Source: Ephemerocybe angulata (lineage: Eukaryota; Basidiomycota; Agaricomycetes; Agaricales; Psathyrellaceae). Taken from it: 64,000 bases of DNA. Below, piece by piece: positions 9,942 to 22,615 of this stretch. Numbering within the stretch: position 1 is the first letter of the stretch; every line of letters starts with the position of its first letter. Made by a program: the position numbers and the translations under genes. The stretch lies in NCBI GenBank assembly GCA_013368325.1, contig JAACJK010000220.1, forward strand, positions 558,001 to 622,000, given 5' to 3'. The notes below the pieces were generated by a model. It did not search any database. It was not told the DNA's origin and saw only the letters and a list, made by a program, of their open reading frames with translations.

Positions 9942-12900
9942 TCATAGACAGGCAAACTTCGACTTGCGACGTTGAAGCTCATCCATCCGCGAATCGAGTT
10001 GTTGCCGCGCCCTTTCTTTCGCCTTCCGCTCCTCGTCTAGGCGCTGTTCAAGGGACTGTTTCTCCTCGACGACGGATCTCCTTACGCTAACAACTTCACG
10101 TTGGGCATCTGAAAGCTCGTTGCGCATCTGTTCAACTTTGACGTTCAGAGTGTCTCGTTCTCTAGCCAACTCCGTGGCCTGCATCCGTGCTTTGCGAACT
10201 AAGAGACTTTGAGTTTGAAACAAATCTGCATCGAAAAGAGTTGACTTACGATTCTTTTCAGCATCTCCGAGAGAAGACTCGAGTTTATTGACCAAGTCCA
10301 TGTGCGTCTGCAAGTCCGTCTCGCAGTGCGTGAGTTGCTTGTTCAAGGTCTTGATCATCGCATCCTGCTCGTCGATGTGCTTAGCCTGTTCCTCAATCTT
10401 TGCAGCGGTCTTGGGATCCACTGGCGAGAAACTGTTGAGATTGACAGGTGGCATATGCCCAACAGACGTCGAAGGCGACTCTGGCTGAGAGTCACGATAA
10501 GAGCTGTTGGATGACATGAACGCAGACGAGGCCTGGGATGAGGTGCTGAGATTGGAGTCGCCGTTGACATGCGAACGAGGCGCGGGAGGAGGAGGGACAG
10601 TCGGTGGAGGAGTGGGAGGCGGCAACTTGATGGCGGGCAGTGTTCCGCGGGGGAACCCAATGCGGTCAGGGGAGCGAGCGTTAGGAGGGGAGGCACTCCG
10701 AGCGATTTGAGCTTGGAGTTCGCGAACAGTTGTATCAGACCTATTTTTCTCGGTCTGCAGTGCGTCCTTCTCGTCCTTGACCTTCTGAAGACTCTCCTGC
10801 ATCTCAGCTAGCACCGAGCGATGGCGCTCGAGCTCTCCCACGAGAGAGTCGCGTTTGGAAGCCTCTTGAATAAGGCGAGACTGCTCGCCGCGTGTCTGTG
10901 CAAGCTCAGCGCGGAGCTTTGAGACTTCGGCCTCCAGGTCGTCTCGTTCGTTGCTGACATTAGACAACTGTTCCCGCATTGTCAAGATCATGTCGTCCTT
11001 CGTTCCAAGCTCGCGCTCATGGGCAGCCTTAGCCAAGGCGAGCTCCTCGCCTTGAGCTTTGCGACTGTCCAGATCTTGAGCCAGTAGATTACGTTCTGTC
11101 TCAAGCGACTCGCGTTCATCCGTCCATTGGCGACGTGCCACTTCGAGCTCGGAGTCGATGCGAGCCTTCTCCTCCAGTGCACTCGAGACTTCCAGATGAG
11201 CTTCCGCCAGTTCCCTGCGGTGGTGTTCCTCAGCCTGGGTAAGTCTAGAAGTAAGATCGTCGATGTCTGAGAGGTGCTTAGCGACGGCTTGCTCAGAAAG
11301 CGCGAGGTTGGAGGCAAGCTGGGATAGTTCGGCGGCATGTTGACCCTCGGTCCCAGACGACGCAGCGAGCCTAGCGCTTAGTTCAGCAACGCGGTGTACA
11401 TGATCGGCGACAGCTTGCTCGGAGGAGGCGAGTTTGGAGTGCAGTTCCGCGATATCATTGGCATAGCTCGAGGAGGTTTCTTCGGAGGCCGAGAGTTTCG
11501 CATGCAACTCCTTGACTTGCTTGGTCAGGTCCGCCGCGGCTTCGTCGGAAAGTGCAAGTTTGGATCCAAGTTGACTGATCTCCTTCAGGTTGGATACAGC
11601 TGCTTCCTCGGATAATGCGAGCCTCGATGCGAGGTCGGCGATTTCCTGGGAATGGGCAGCACGAATTTGGTCAAGCTCTACGGTGTGAGCGTGGCGAATA
11701 CTGGCCAGCTCCGCTTCTGCAGTGGCGATGGCCTCCTTGAGAGTGTTGGAATGACTGTGCTTGAGGTTTGCGACGTCTTCCTCGTGGCCCCGCTCAAATT
11801 CCCGAAGAACATTTGCTTGCTGCTCCCGGATCTGTTGTGTCGCATCTTCATGCACTTTCTTCAGCAGAGTTAGCGCGCTGAGGTGTTGCTCCTTCTCGGT
11901 GCCCAACTCCTCCGTCAAGCGTTCCACCTCTGTCCTCCATTCAACGTTGAGCTTCGTGACCGCAGTTTCGTGCTCCAAGCGCAGACGATCCAATTGAGTA
12001 CCATGTTCAGCATTCCTCGCCAACAACTCCCTCGTGTGACTCCCCTTCAAGGCATCGATCTGTTCGGAGAAAGAAGCTTCTTTCCTGGCGATGGCTGCGA
12101 CATGCTGCTCCTGAAGTTCTTGAATCGCAATGTTACGTGACGACTCAGATGCAGTCAGAGAGCCCTCCCGGGCGGTCTCAGCCGTCTTGAGCTCATGGGC
12201 GTGCTCTTCGCGCAAACGCTCGATGGTGGCGGCAGTCTCTGCATTGATCGTCTTGATGGACTCGGCGTGGTCGATTCGCAACTTCGTCAGGGCGTTGTAG
12301 TATTCCTCTTCGGTCGTCTGCTGTGCGGCTGCAGCTTCTTCGTCCTTCTGACGCTGTTGAATCGCATGGTCAGCTTGAATTTTGGCGACTGTTTTCTCGT
12401 GCTCCTGACGAGTCTGATCCAGTAGAAAGTTAGCTTCCTCGATTTGTCGATTCAACGCTTTTTCGTGATCAGCCTTGAGGGCGCCGAAGGCGATTTCGTG
12501 ATTCTTCAGAGCCTTCTCCAGAGCGATGGTTGAAGACTCCAGGTCCTCGCGGAGCTGACGGATGGTACTTTCGCTCTTGGCGTTAGCAGCTGTGAGGGCT
12601 TCCTCTCCCTCCACTCGAAGAAGCGCAACGAGAGCTTCGCTTTCCGCCTTGGCCTTATCTATAGCAGCCTCGGTTTCTGCCTTAATGCTGGCCACGCTGG
12701 CTTCACCATCCGCCTTGGTAGCAGCAACATTTTCTTCCCTCTCCTCCTTCAGCCGAGAAACCAGGGCATCGTTCTCAGCCTTGATGCTTGCAACAGCGGC
12801 CTCGAGCTCGAGTCCTTTTGCCTTCAGCTTCTCCTCATGGGCCAATCGAATTTCTTCGATCTCCTGGGCATGGGCATTCTTGACCTCCTCCAAAGTCTGG

Positions 12901-15900
12901 ACTAACTCAGCTTCGCGCTGCTGGACAGCTTCCAGAGCAAGGATATCCTCCTGATGCTTGCCCCTGAGCCCCTCCAGCTCTTGGGACATGTTGTGTGCCT
13001 AAATCGGTGTCAGTCTTTCAGCATTCTTTACGAGAGAATGCAACGGACCTGGTCCCTTGACAGTGTTGTCAGGTCATCAAGCTGGCGCCTAGTCTGAGCC
13101 AGCTGAGTATTCAGATCATCCACAGTCTCACGATGCTGGGATTCCTTCTGAGCCATGGACCTGGGATATACGTCAGTAAAGCCGGTTTACGAGTAGAAAG
13201 CAAGTAAGAACGCACAGCATGAGTTCATTGAGCCTTTCCAGTGACTCGTCGTCCGACATGACCGAAGAAGGCGCTTCAGAGTGAGTTGCATGCCCATTAC
13301 CCTCCATTGTCTTTCGGATGTGGTCGAATTGATCTATCGTGCGGGGCGATAGGGCAGCATTCAACAAGGCAGCGTCTCCATTGTCGATACGAGTGAATCC
13401 GTTCACCCCGTTTAGGGCTGGGCCCTTGACAGAACTGGCAGCGGCCTCAGCCTCCAAACTCGCTCGCTGACTTTCCTTCAACGACGCCTCCAGCGCGGTA
13501 ATCTCAGTCTCTCGCTCTCTAAGCACCTCTTGAAGTCGGATTATCTCCTTCTCGAGGCTCGAGACAGATCGCTCATTCCCGTTGATTGTCGGAGACAGGC
13601 TAGGAAGGGAGATCGAGAGATTCGGCCTGTGCGTCAAGCCATTGAAAGAGTGGGAGTTGGAGGGAGAGTGGGAACTACTTGTCCCGTGACTTGAAAGTGA
13701 AGTTTTGCGCGAATGCACCGACGAGAGCTCCTGCGAGAGCGACTGCGATTGTGAAAGCGACCTATCAAAGATAACCATGAGCATTCAGTGCCGATATTAA
13801 TGGCACAATTCTTGTGTCTCACCTCGCGTGGAGTGATTCTGTCGAGGCCGCCTGGCGGAAAAAAAGCCGTCTACCTCCCGACGCGGCATGGCTGGAGGAT
13901 TCACTCGACTCTCGAGAACGAGTACTTGCCATCCGCCTTCGGAATGTAGGAGTCTCGGGAGCAGGTGATTCGGGGATGACGGAGTCCAGTGGGGCAGAAT
14001 TGCTGAGCTTGGCTTCCTGAATTTGGGCGGCCAGATCCGAGATTTCTCGGAGAGCGTCGCGGTATTTAGAAGTGACTGAGGACAAGTCTGCCAAAGTGGC
14101 AGTATGTGTCTGTTGAAGAGCCAAAAGCTGGGCCTCGAGAGCGCTACCAGGAATGTCAGGGGCCTGGGAAGGGGCGAACATCTCAGAAGTAGGGGGTGAC
14201 TCTGAAATAGGAGATGGCGCTGTGACGATGGGGTGTGCTGGGAGCTTGGAAAGGTCGATCTCTAAGCTCCGCCTTGCGGACGCAACCTCTTCTACAACTT
14301 CCCCGAGGCGGGCCCTGGCCTCGTTAGCCTCGTTCTTCTTCTTCTCCCAGTCCGACATCTTCTCCTCCAGGACCTTAAGCTTGCGCTCTCGATCTTCGAG
14401 GTCCGTAACCCAACTCTCCCCATCTTTCTTGAAGGTATCCAAGCGACTTTGAAGAGATTCGACCTCCTGTTGTCGACGTTCGCATTCCATCTCCAAGTTC
14501 TCAACACCCTGTCGAAGGGCGAGGACCGACTCATCGGACTTCGCGAGGCGAGCTTCGAGATCTGCGATGTATTTGCCGGAGTGAGCTTCCGCCTCCTTAT
14601 AGCGAGCAACCTCCTTTTTCAAGTCGGTCATCGATTCGCTCGAGGTCATTGTCGTCTCATCATACGCCTTCATCTTCTCTTCGAGATCTCTTATGTATGC
14701 CTGTTCGATCCATGAGACATGCATAAGAGAGTGGAATGGACAGACGTACCTCGGTCGATGCCTCGCGCTCTGTTAGCTTCGCAACTCGGTTTCGCAACTC
14801 TTCCACATAAAGCTCGGTCGCCGCGTGTCGGTCAGTTATCTCAGACAGTTCTTGCTCCTTTTCCTCCACTAGCTCATTTGTCATGCGAAGGGCAGCGCGG
14901 TTGAGGCTTAACTCCGCCTCCATCGCGGATATAGTCTTTTCGTACTCCTCAATCACTGGCCCAACAATCTCTTCATACTTCGCAGTTCCCCCCACTGTTC
15001 CCCCACTACTCTGCCTATGCCTCTCCCCTAGTTCACCCCGGAGACGAGTGAGCTCTTCTGTCCTCTCTACGAACTTCTCCCGCAGGTCCTCGTAATTGTT
15101 CTGGAGCTGGGTCAGCTGGGCGAGAACCTTTGGACCTGCACCAGGGACGTCCACCACATCCACGTCCTTTGCTGCATCGGGCAGAGCCCCGCCATCCTTC
15201 AGCACCTTCAACTCCTTCCGTAGGCGCGCCACCGTGCCTTGCAGCCATTCAATGTCATCCCATCCATCTTCCTTCTCGTTGACCACGGCGCGATTCTTGA
15301 TATTGCGAGCCCGGTTGGCATATTTCAAAGTGTTCAGGGTCTCGCCGGCGTTCCACTCAGCCGGGCTAACGCAAGCAATCATTAATGTGTGGGCATTGCC
15401 TCCCAGCGAATCCTGGAGGAGGCGGGTCAACTTCGAGTCTCGGTAGGGGACATAGGTGGCCGTATTCGATTTGGCCTTGGCAGGATCCCCTAGGGCTGAG
15501 ATGACGTTTCCAAGGGCAAGGAGACCGCTGTTGATGGATATTCCTTCCTTGATACGCTCGCCTTGGGCGGCGGTCCGTTTGAGCTAAATTGGCATGAGCT
15601 CAATGCATCACTTCTCTAGTGTACCGGACACTTACGCGTTCCGACCCAGCGAGATCCACGAAATGGAACTTTGAAGTTACGGTAACCCAATCCCCTGGCT
15701 CGTCATCGGTCATTGACCTGTCGGCAGAATGGCCAAGCGCGCTAGATGGCCGAAGACTACCGCGGTGCATGGCGGAGGCAAAACTGGGAGTAGATGGACG
15801 GCCCTGTGTGGGCGAGCTAACACGAGCGGCTGTGGGTCCAGCGTACATGGACCCCGGTCGCGCTAACCGGGAAGGAGAGCGGCCACCAGGCGGGAGGGGG

Positions 15901-16834
15901 GAAGACGACCGCGGCGGAGGTCCAGAGCCGGTGTATCGTTTCTGTGTCAAGATAAGAGAGAATATGGCGTGCGACCGGGAGGACTGGGCGTTCATGTCCG
16001 TTTCGTTCGTCCGGCGAATGGAGGTTCCTTTACGGATAAGACTGGGACAGTTGATTAGTTGCAGTGGCAATCTCGGTACAGGAGAATGTTACGCACCTCA
16101 TAACTTCACTGGCATTTCGGACGTTGACTTCCCGCAACCCACCCCATATTATGTGCCCATCCTTGTCTTCCCGAATTTGTACTTCACGCCTTGCACCCGT
16201 GGCGTCTTCCAAGCTCAGCAGGTCGATGAGGTCCTCGTTGTACAGTTCGATGAATGAGGCCTTCATGCTATAAGACCATTGCCCATGCTTTTCCTCCTTG
16301 ATTTGGTTGGCCCTTGAAAAGATATGGGATACTGCTCGCGGGATCACACCCATTCCGTTGCTTGGGTCCGAAGGGTCGGCATCAAGGTCAATGCCGGTCA
16401 TGGTAAAGGTCTTCCCGCTGCTTGTTTGACCGTATGCGAGGATAGTACAGTTGAATCCTTCCAGAAAGCGCGACAGCAAGGGCTTGGTGGTCGACTCGAA
16501 CATCTCGTACTGGCTGGTGGGAGGGCCATGGACTTGGTCAAAGGTGAAGACCTGCTTCTTGGAAGCCCCACCAGACGAAACAGAAGGGGCGCCGGCATTT
16601 GCGAGTGCTCCAGAGATAGGTTCAATAGCAACTGAAGTCGAGGAACTCGCTTGTATGACGGAGCGTTGAAAACGGCCAGGGATAGAGGTGGAATCCTGGG
16701 TGGTAGGGGGACGTATTCGGAGCGCTAGGGAAAACGGCGGTATTCAGTACACCTTGACAAGAACTTGGACAGCGGTAAGACTGACCGACTTGCACCGAGG
16801 TCGCCGCAGCGGACGACGAGCTCGAGGGGGCCAT
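9942..16834 (-). CDS. N-terminal kinesin with very long coiled coil (kinesin-4/KIF21-like)
   Basis: The start [16 protein letters not shown] leads by a short intron (16785-16725) into ALRIRPPT, the first strand of a kinesin motor. The P-loop GQTSSGKT, switch I NAQSSRSH and switch II DLAGSER are intact, and [15 protein letters not shown] is typical of the kinesin-4 neck side. About 80 Pro/Ser/Gly-rich residues interrupt the motor between SLILTQKRY and [11 protein letters not shown]. The rest, some 1,600 residues, is almost continuous heptad coiled coil with [19 protein letters not shown] repeats and a Pro-rich break ([12 protein letters not shown]) near the C-terminus. The protein is about 2,100 residues in total. 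It should be a plus-end motor or chromokinesin-type protein acting on microtubules. Exon boundaries in the coiled coil (near 14.7, 13.8, 13.2 and 13.0 kb) are approximate. Subfamily placement rests on the neck motif only. Confidence 0.85.
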
Positions 16835-17588
16835 GGCGGCTCTATACGACAACGACCAAATGCCCAACAGTCTTCCAAATCACTTTCGGCTGTCGCCGAC
16901 CCGTCATTCTCACACCTGTGCCTGCGTTCAGATATTTCTACTCTTTTCCCCAGAACCATTTGGGGATCCCTTTCACCCACAAGACAAATCAAGGGCTCTG
17001 CTTCTTTTCCCTAACTTATCGGTCTTTTACTGCAAGGTTTTGAGAAACCGCTGAGGAAGGCCGTAATCCGTGTCCTCACTATTGTTACGATCACCTTGAC
17101 ATGGATGACTACACTTTGGAAGCTGCCCATTCGCGAAACGGTTCATAACTGCACATACCTGTCGGGGCTATCTTCATGAATTCCGCGCTAAGAACTTCAA
17201 GACGATGAAGGGCACGAGTAGGTTCCAGGGGCATCTCCGAGTCGCCTGCCCCAAGCAACGCAACCAGTCGACAACTTGAAATCAATTATCAGGGCCATGA
17301 GAATGCGATAACTCCTGTTGAGTTCTGATGGGAGCTGCTGCCATGCCTACCCACAGACTACGCTCGTGCTCAATTCTGCCACCATTTGATACTGTCCGAT
17401 CTTTCGCAGCGACCAGTCTCACCATGTGGTTCCCCACCAGTCAAACCCGGAACGAAGCTGAAGTTCGAAGTCTACTCATTGATTACCCTATGGTCAGAAC
17501 ATCTTCTATGTGTCTCAACCCAGACCAGTATGTTCGCAATGCAAATTACAGTCGCTAGGTGGCCTTGCATAGTTCGCAGCGCCATCGT
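16835..17588. other. Intergenic spacer upstream of the kinesin
   Basis: This stretch lies between the kinesin start and the arginase stop, both on the minus strand. It should carry the kinesin promoter and the arginase 3' untranslated region. I see no convincing coding frame, tRNA fold or repeat in it. Confidence 0.45.
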
Positions 17589-19041
17589 TCAAAGCAAAGT
17601 CTCCCCTACGAAACCGGTCAGACAAAGCAAACACAAAGTGTTGACCAAAGCTTACCTAGAGCAGCACGAAGGAGAGAGCATCCAACAGCAACAGTTTGCT
17701 CAACACTTGGCTGGTCTGCAAGAGACGGATTGACCTCCTACAGCATCGTTTAATCTCCTTCATCGAGAAGCCTGGAAGGTCGTAATTCTCACCATCAAGT
17801 CCAATGCGACCAAGCATTGGGTTTCATAAACAGCTTCGCAAATGTAGTGCCCTTCCCTGAAGGTTAGTCCACCACGGACCTGACATGGTCGTCAGAACCA
17901 TGCATGCGCGAGAAGGAAAGTGCGATAAAGCTCACAGGCGTCCCAGTCGAAGGAGCAACCGAGGGATCCAGCGCGTCAACGTCGAAGCTCAGATGAATGG
18001 GCCTGTCCCTGTTGGGGTTCACATGGTCGAGGGCCATCTCTACAACTTTCCCTATGCCATATTTGTCGACTTCGTGCATACTGAACGCTTTAATATTGTT
18101 CTCGCGCAGAATCTTCTTTTCACCAGCATCCACATCTCTCAACCCAATGTAGACAATGGAGTCTGTCTTCAGCGCTGGCTTAACCCAAGAGAACTCGGGC
18201 ACTTCGCTTCCCAAGCCCATCAAAAACGAGACGGGCATGCCATGGATGTTCCCTACGCGCAGTCGCACGATAAGCAAGTCGAATCGCGCGGGTAAGTAGA
18301 GAAGTCTTGCCTGAATCGGTCGATTCGACCGTGTTGATGTCTGCATGAGCATCAACCCAAATAACGCAAGCATCCGGATATTTGCTTATTGCCCAGCATC
18401 AGATCGACCTCTCCCGTGTAGAGTGAACGATAACGAACCTAAGCGTTCCGGAGATCGTACCCATTGCCTAAGTTTAGCTTGTGAGTTTAAGCTTCCCGCA
18501 AATAAGTGGAGTCGTCTTCCGCACCAGGGAGTGATCACCACCAATAGTAACAGGCAGCTCTCCGTTCTGTGCATGTCCCCCGACGACCTTGGCTACTGCC
18601 TCTGTGACGCGAGAAACCAATCGAGGGTTCTTGAGCAAGCCGATCGGAGGGTCGCTGGTTAACGAGGAATTGATATCCTCGAATTCATGGTGACCGTCGA
18701 ATTTAACCTTCCATCCGAGCCCTTCGAGTTGCTGGACGATTCCTGCTTCAACGATATGGATAGGACCTCTGTCGACACCTGCTTTGGGCTACAACATTGA
18801 GATTGAGTCTCATGGAAAGGTCCACGTCGTTGGGCCAGTCTTACCTGTCCGCCGCTGTGATCAGGGTAAACAAGCTTTCATTTTCCATGTTGAATGCGAT
18901 TGTCCTCACCTGAAAGGGCACCCTACAATCTACGCCAGAGGGAAAGGAATGCCATTAGCGCCGTCCCGTTGACGATCGAGGAAGGCAGAAGCTCACAGCA
19001 GCAGTCTTGGGCTCAGGGATGAAACGCGAGGTCGAAGCCAT
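17589..19041 (-). CDS. Arginase
   Basis: Spliced exons start [15 protein letters not shown] and then read IVGCPFS, GGQ and [16 protein letters not shown]. The manganese-site motifs are present in order: [19 protein letters not shown] and [11 protein letters not shown]. The chain continues [31 protein letters not shown] and ends AALGETLL. This is the ureohydrolase that splits arginine to ornithine and urea in the cytosol. At least three introns cut the first 60 codons into tiny exons; the GGQ exon is only about 11 nt, which makes the 5' model less certain than the catalytic core. The last codons are split off by an intron just before the ETLL terminus. The PKAGVDRGP and GTPVRGGLT blocks fit true arginase better than agmatinase. 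Confidence 0.9.
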
Positions 19042-19805
19042 TATAACGGGATAGAGGTGGTAAATTGGGTAGTTGGGGATCTAGTGGCGCACGAGGTGTT
19101 TTTATACTTGGGGGTGTTTGACTACGAACATTGGCATGATCCGAGCGCTTTATCCCGTTGCTGTTTAGGTCCGATCCCCAATGGTGAGTGCTCGGTATGG
19201 TCCTCTGACTCCTCTGGCACGCGGTGGAGCGGGCTTGGCGGAGCCCGCTAAGCGCTGCTTGCTGACGTCGCTTTTGATCTCCTCCATGAACCCTGCTTCT
19301 GCCTTGCTTCTGCCACATAAACTAACTCGAAAAGAGTCTAATCCGGCGAGCATTCTGCGTATGGGTCTTCGGTAGCGGCGTAAGATCGCAAACCCTTGAC
19401 TATGAATAGAAAGGTTATGAAAAGTTCGGAATCGGAGTGCAACTGCGCCGCGTCGGTGCGTCAAACGCACAGCGCCTTCACACCTAACAGCATAACCAGT
19501 GGCTCAGCGCTTAACCAGCATTTTGCACCAGACGCGTAGATTTTCTGGGGCTTATGCAGGACCTACCGCCCCTCTTCTACGTCGCGATGTACTTGCATCA
19601 TCGCCGGTAGTTGGCACTCCATTCAGCCAGTTCTAAATTTAGATCGGTCATGCCTGACGAAACGAGGAGTGGGCCAGGAATGCTATATCGCTCGAGCAAT
19701 CGCAAGTCGCTGTCTGTTGTGCTTTATCTGATTCCCTCGCAATCGAACTGCGACCCTTCAAACGTTCTTCATCTCCCTTATCCCTGCGTAACTTAGCCTT
19801 GCATC
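19042..19805. other. Divergent promoter region, arginase/aminotransferase
   Basis: The arginase start (minus) and the aminotransferase start (plus) flank this 764-base stretch, so both promoters should be inside. Short frames on both strands show no recognisable protein. A small inverted GC-rich motif (gcgggcttggcggagcccgc) sits near 19228-19247 and could form a hairpin. Confidence 0.45.
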
Positions 19806-22444
19806 ATGCCTCTGGACGTGCCTACGCCTCCGATATCCGGACGTACCACCCCATCCTTTAAAGACATTGTAAGTACTGGCAGATTAGAATCATCATCCCT
19901 CTACCTCTCTCAAAATGCATCTTCATTTCCCTCACCCCCGCGTCGACTTCGGCCATATCATCGACCAGGTTCGCGACGCTGTGAAGCATTACAAGCACGA
20001 GAAAGAGTCAGAAGCGCACCAGGTTAGCCCCTCTTCTGAGCTTCCACCTGTACAGGCCTGGTTAGACTGACCGTTTCCTCCAGATTTTCAGACAACAAGC
20101 TGGACACAATCCCAAAGGTGTTCTCCCCCAGACCGTCAACCCAGTACGTCATATATTCACGAGGGATCACCTAGTTCTGACGGTGCACTCGTCCCCAACA
20201 GGATGAAGAGACCGTGCCCGGTATCTTGCACCCTGGGAGCACAGGGGTTATATACTGCTCTGACCGTGCGATGGCGAATGGCTTCAGCTACACCAGTAGC
20301 CATGAGTGGGCCAACCTTGGCCAGGGAGCGCCTGAGGTCGGCCCCCTCCCCAATGCCCCTCCTCGCCCAGATTCCATAAAGATGCCTCTGGATACCTTGG
20401 AGTACGCCCCTACCACCGGTGTTAAAGGTAATTTGAATCTGCTTTTGACCACGAGGCTGTGTCGAACTTACGGCGTGCAGAGCTTCGCGAGGCTGTCGCC
20501 CACCTTTACAATCACACCTATCGCCAGGGCAAGGCCAGTCAATATACCTTTGAGAACGTCTGCATTGTTCCAGGTGGCCGCTCTGGCTTGTCTCGTCTTG
20601 CCGCTGTCATTGGCGATGTTTACACGGTTCGTACACCCTTTCCTCTGTCCTCAGTGACTCGTCCCCTGACCAATCTTACCCAGAGCTACCAAATACCGGA
20701 CTACACGGCGTACGATCAGGTTCTCAGCGCTTTCCGGCGCCTTGTCCCTGTACCTACTGCGTGAGTATCTCTCATAATTATTCGCTTTGTGTTTCATCTT
20801 ACTGATTGAAAACATTCAAGGCTTGACCAGAAGGTACCATCTCCGACATCGTACTGCTCTTGTTCTCGTGCTGATCACTCTATTGATTCCCAGAAAAAGT
20901 ACGGGTTTGATATCGAGCAAGCCAAGGTTAGAGAGTTTTTGTTTCCATTAAAAGTACAATAATACTCATCCGATCTTCGTTCGCAACATTCAGAGGGATA
21001 TTGCGAACCAAGGAATTGCGGTGATTCTTGCGTCTAATCCTCGCAACCCTACCGGTCAGGTAAGTTGTTTCTCCTTATGGACGTAAACTTGGAGGTCTAA
21101 TTAGTTCGTGCTTGGATAGGTCATCAAGTAGGCTATTCCTTCGGCATAATTATGATGGGCGCTACTTACCAATTCTCAGGGGCAAGGAGTTGAAAGACCT
21201 TGTCGCGCTCAGCAGGGATGGTACTACCGTTATTCTCGACGAGGTACTGTGCCCATATCGACAACTAGATGATGAAACTCATGCCCTGAGATACAGTTCT
21301 ACTCTTGGTACATCTACCCGGAGAACGAGAGCGAATTTGGCCAGTCCATTTCTTCAGCCAAATATATTGAAGATGTAAACGAGGTCAGAACTTATGCTGC
21401 CGGTCAGAACCTATCGAAATATGTACTGATGCTCGTGCTGTGTTATTACATAGGACTCTACCATCATTATCGATGGCTTGACGAAGGTCTGTCGTAGCAT
21501 CTGTACACAGGCCGTTTACTTGTGCTCATTTACCGTAACAGAACTGGCGTCTTCCAGGCTGGCGCGTGTGCTGGGTCATCGGACCTAAGAACCTCGTCAC
21601 GGCGCTATCGCAGTCAGGGTCATTCCTCGACGGCGGCGCAAACCACCCGTAAGTTCCTAGTAGAACGAGCATGTGGTTCTTGACTGACCCGCGTGGTAGA
21701 ATGCAGCTGGCGGCCATCCCTCTGCTGGACCCGGTGCATGTGAAGCAGGAGAAGGTACGCTGTGCCGCCTGATGTATGGCCGAGCACGAATACTAAGAAT
21801 TACGCTTCCATCTCTCAATAGCTAGCACTTCAGAAGCACTTCAAGGCTAAGAGGGATCATATCCTGAAGCGGCTCAAGGCCCTCCATCTGGAGGTTGAGA
21901 TACCTCCCACCAGCACGTTCTACATCTGGCTCAACCTCGAACGTCTCCCAGCCCCGCTTAACAATGGCTTGGTGAGACGCCTCCCTCCGGTGCATCAACT
22001 CCATGTTATTTAACTGACAAAACCCTTCTTTCCCAGACGTTCTTCGAGGAATTGTTGAAGGAGAAGACCATCGTTATTCCAGGCATCTTCTTCGACATAA
22101 ACCCTTCGCACCGTCGCAACCTGTTCAACTCCCCGTGCCATCATTTCGTGCGGCTGTCCTTTGGGCCTCCTTTGGAAGACCTTGACAAGGGTATGTCAAG
22201 TTACAGCTTCTACTGCGTTTACGATTGACACAGCTGAACGGCGGTTACGAATCAGGCATCGATGCGATTGACCGTGTGCTCAAGAAGGCCCGCAAGTCGG
22301 GGATGCAGGCGTTCGGACAAGGGTAAGTCGCAAGGGTATAGCAAATAGCAACAAAAGTAACCATTGACGTGTTGTCTCTATTTGTTTCATAGATATAAGA
22401 CTGAGATTCCGGACGAAGTTCTCGGCGAAAGCGCAGTGGCCTGA
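19806..22444 (+). CDS. PLP-dependent aminotransferase, class I/II fold
   Basis: More than ten exons rebuild a fold-type I aminotransferase. It starts MPLDVPTPPISGRTTPSF, and a 100-base GT-AG intron (19869-19968) leads in frame to VRDAVKHYKHEKESEAHQ. Core motifs follow: VPGGRSGLSRLAAVIGDVY, ILASNPRNPTGQ (NPTG), VILDEFYSWYIYP and IIDGLTKNWRLPGWRVCWVI, whose lysine should hold PLP. The C-terminus is HHFVRLSFGPPLEDL. It should transfer amino groups to an unknown keto acid. An alternative start at 19915 (MHLHFPHPRVDFG) is in frame with exon 2 and needs no first intron. The stop converges on CWF19L1 with 171 bp between. The fold is clear; the substrate is not. Confidence 0.87.
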
Positions 22445-22615
22445 TAACATCCCCACACTGAATCTGGGAGTAAGAATTGTTCAGGGTTCGACGGATATCT
22501 GGATGTTGATGCGTGCCTGTGACGCAAATGTAATACAAGACCTGTAATATCTGGAGTGTTCATTGTGTATCGGGAAATACCAATACCGAAAGTGATCAGA
22601 TGGCCGCTAGAAGTA

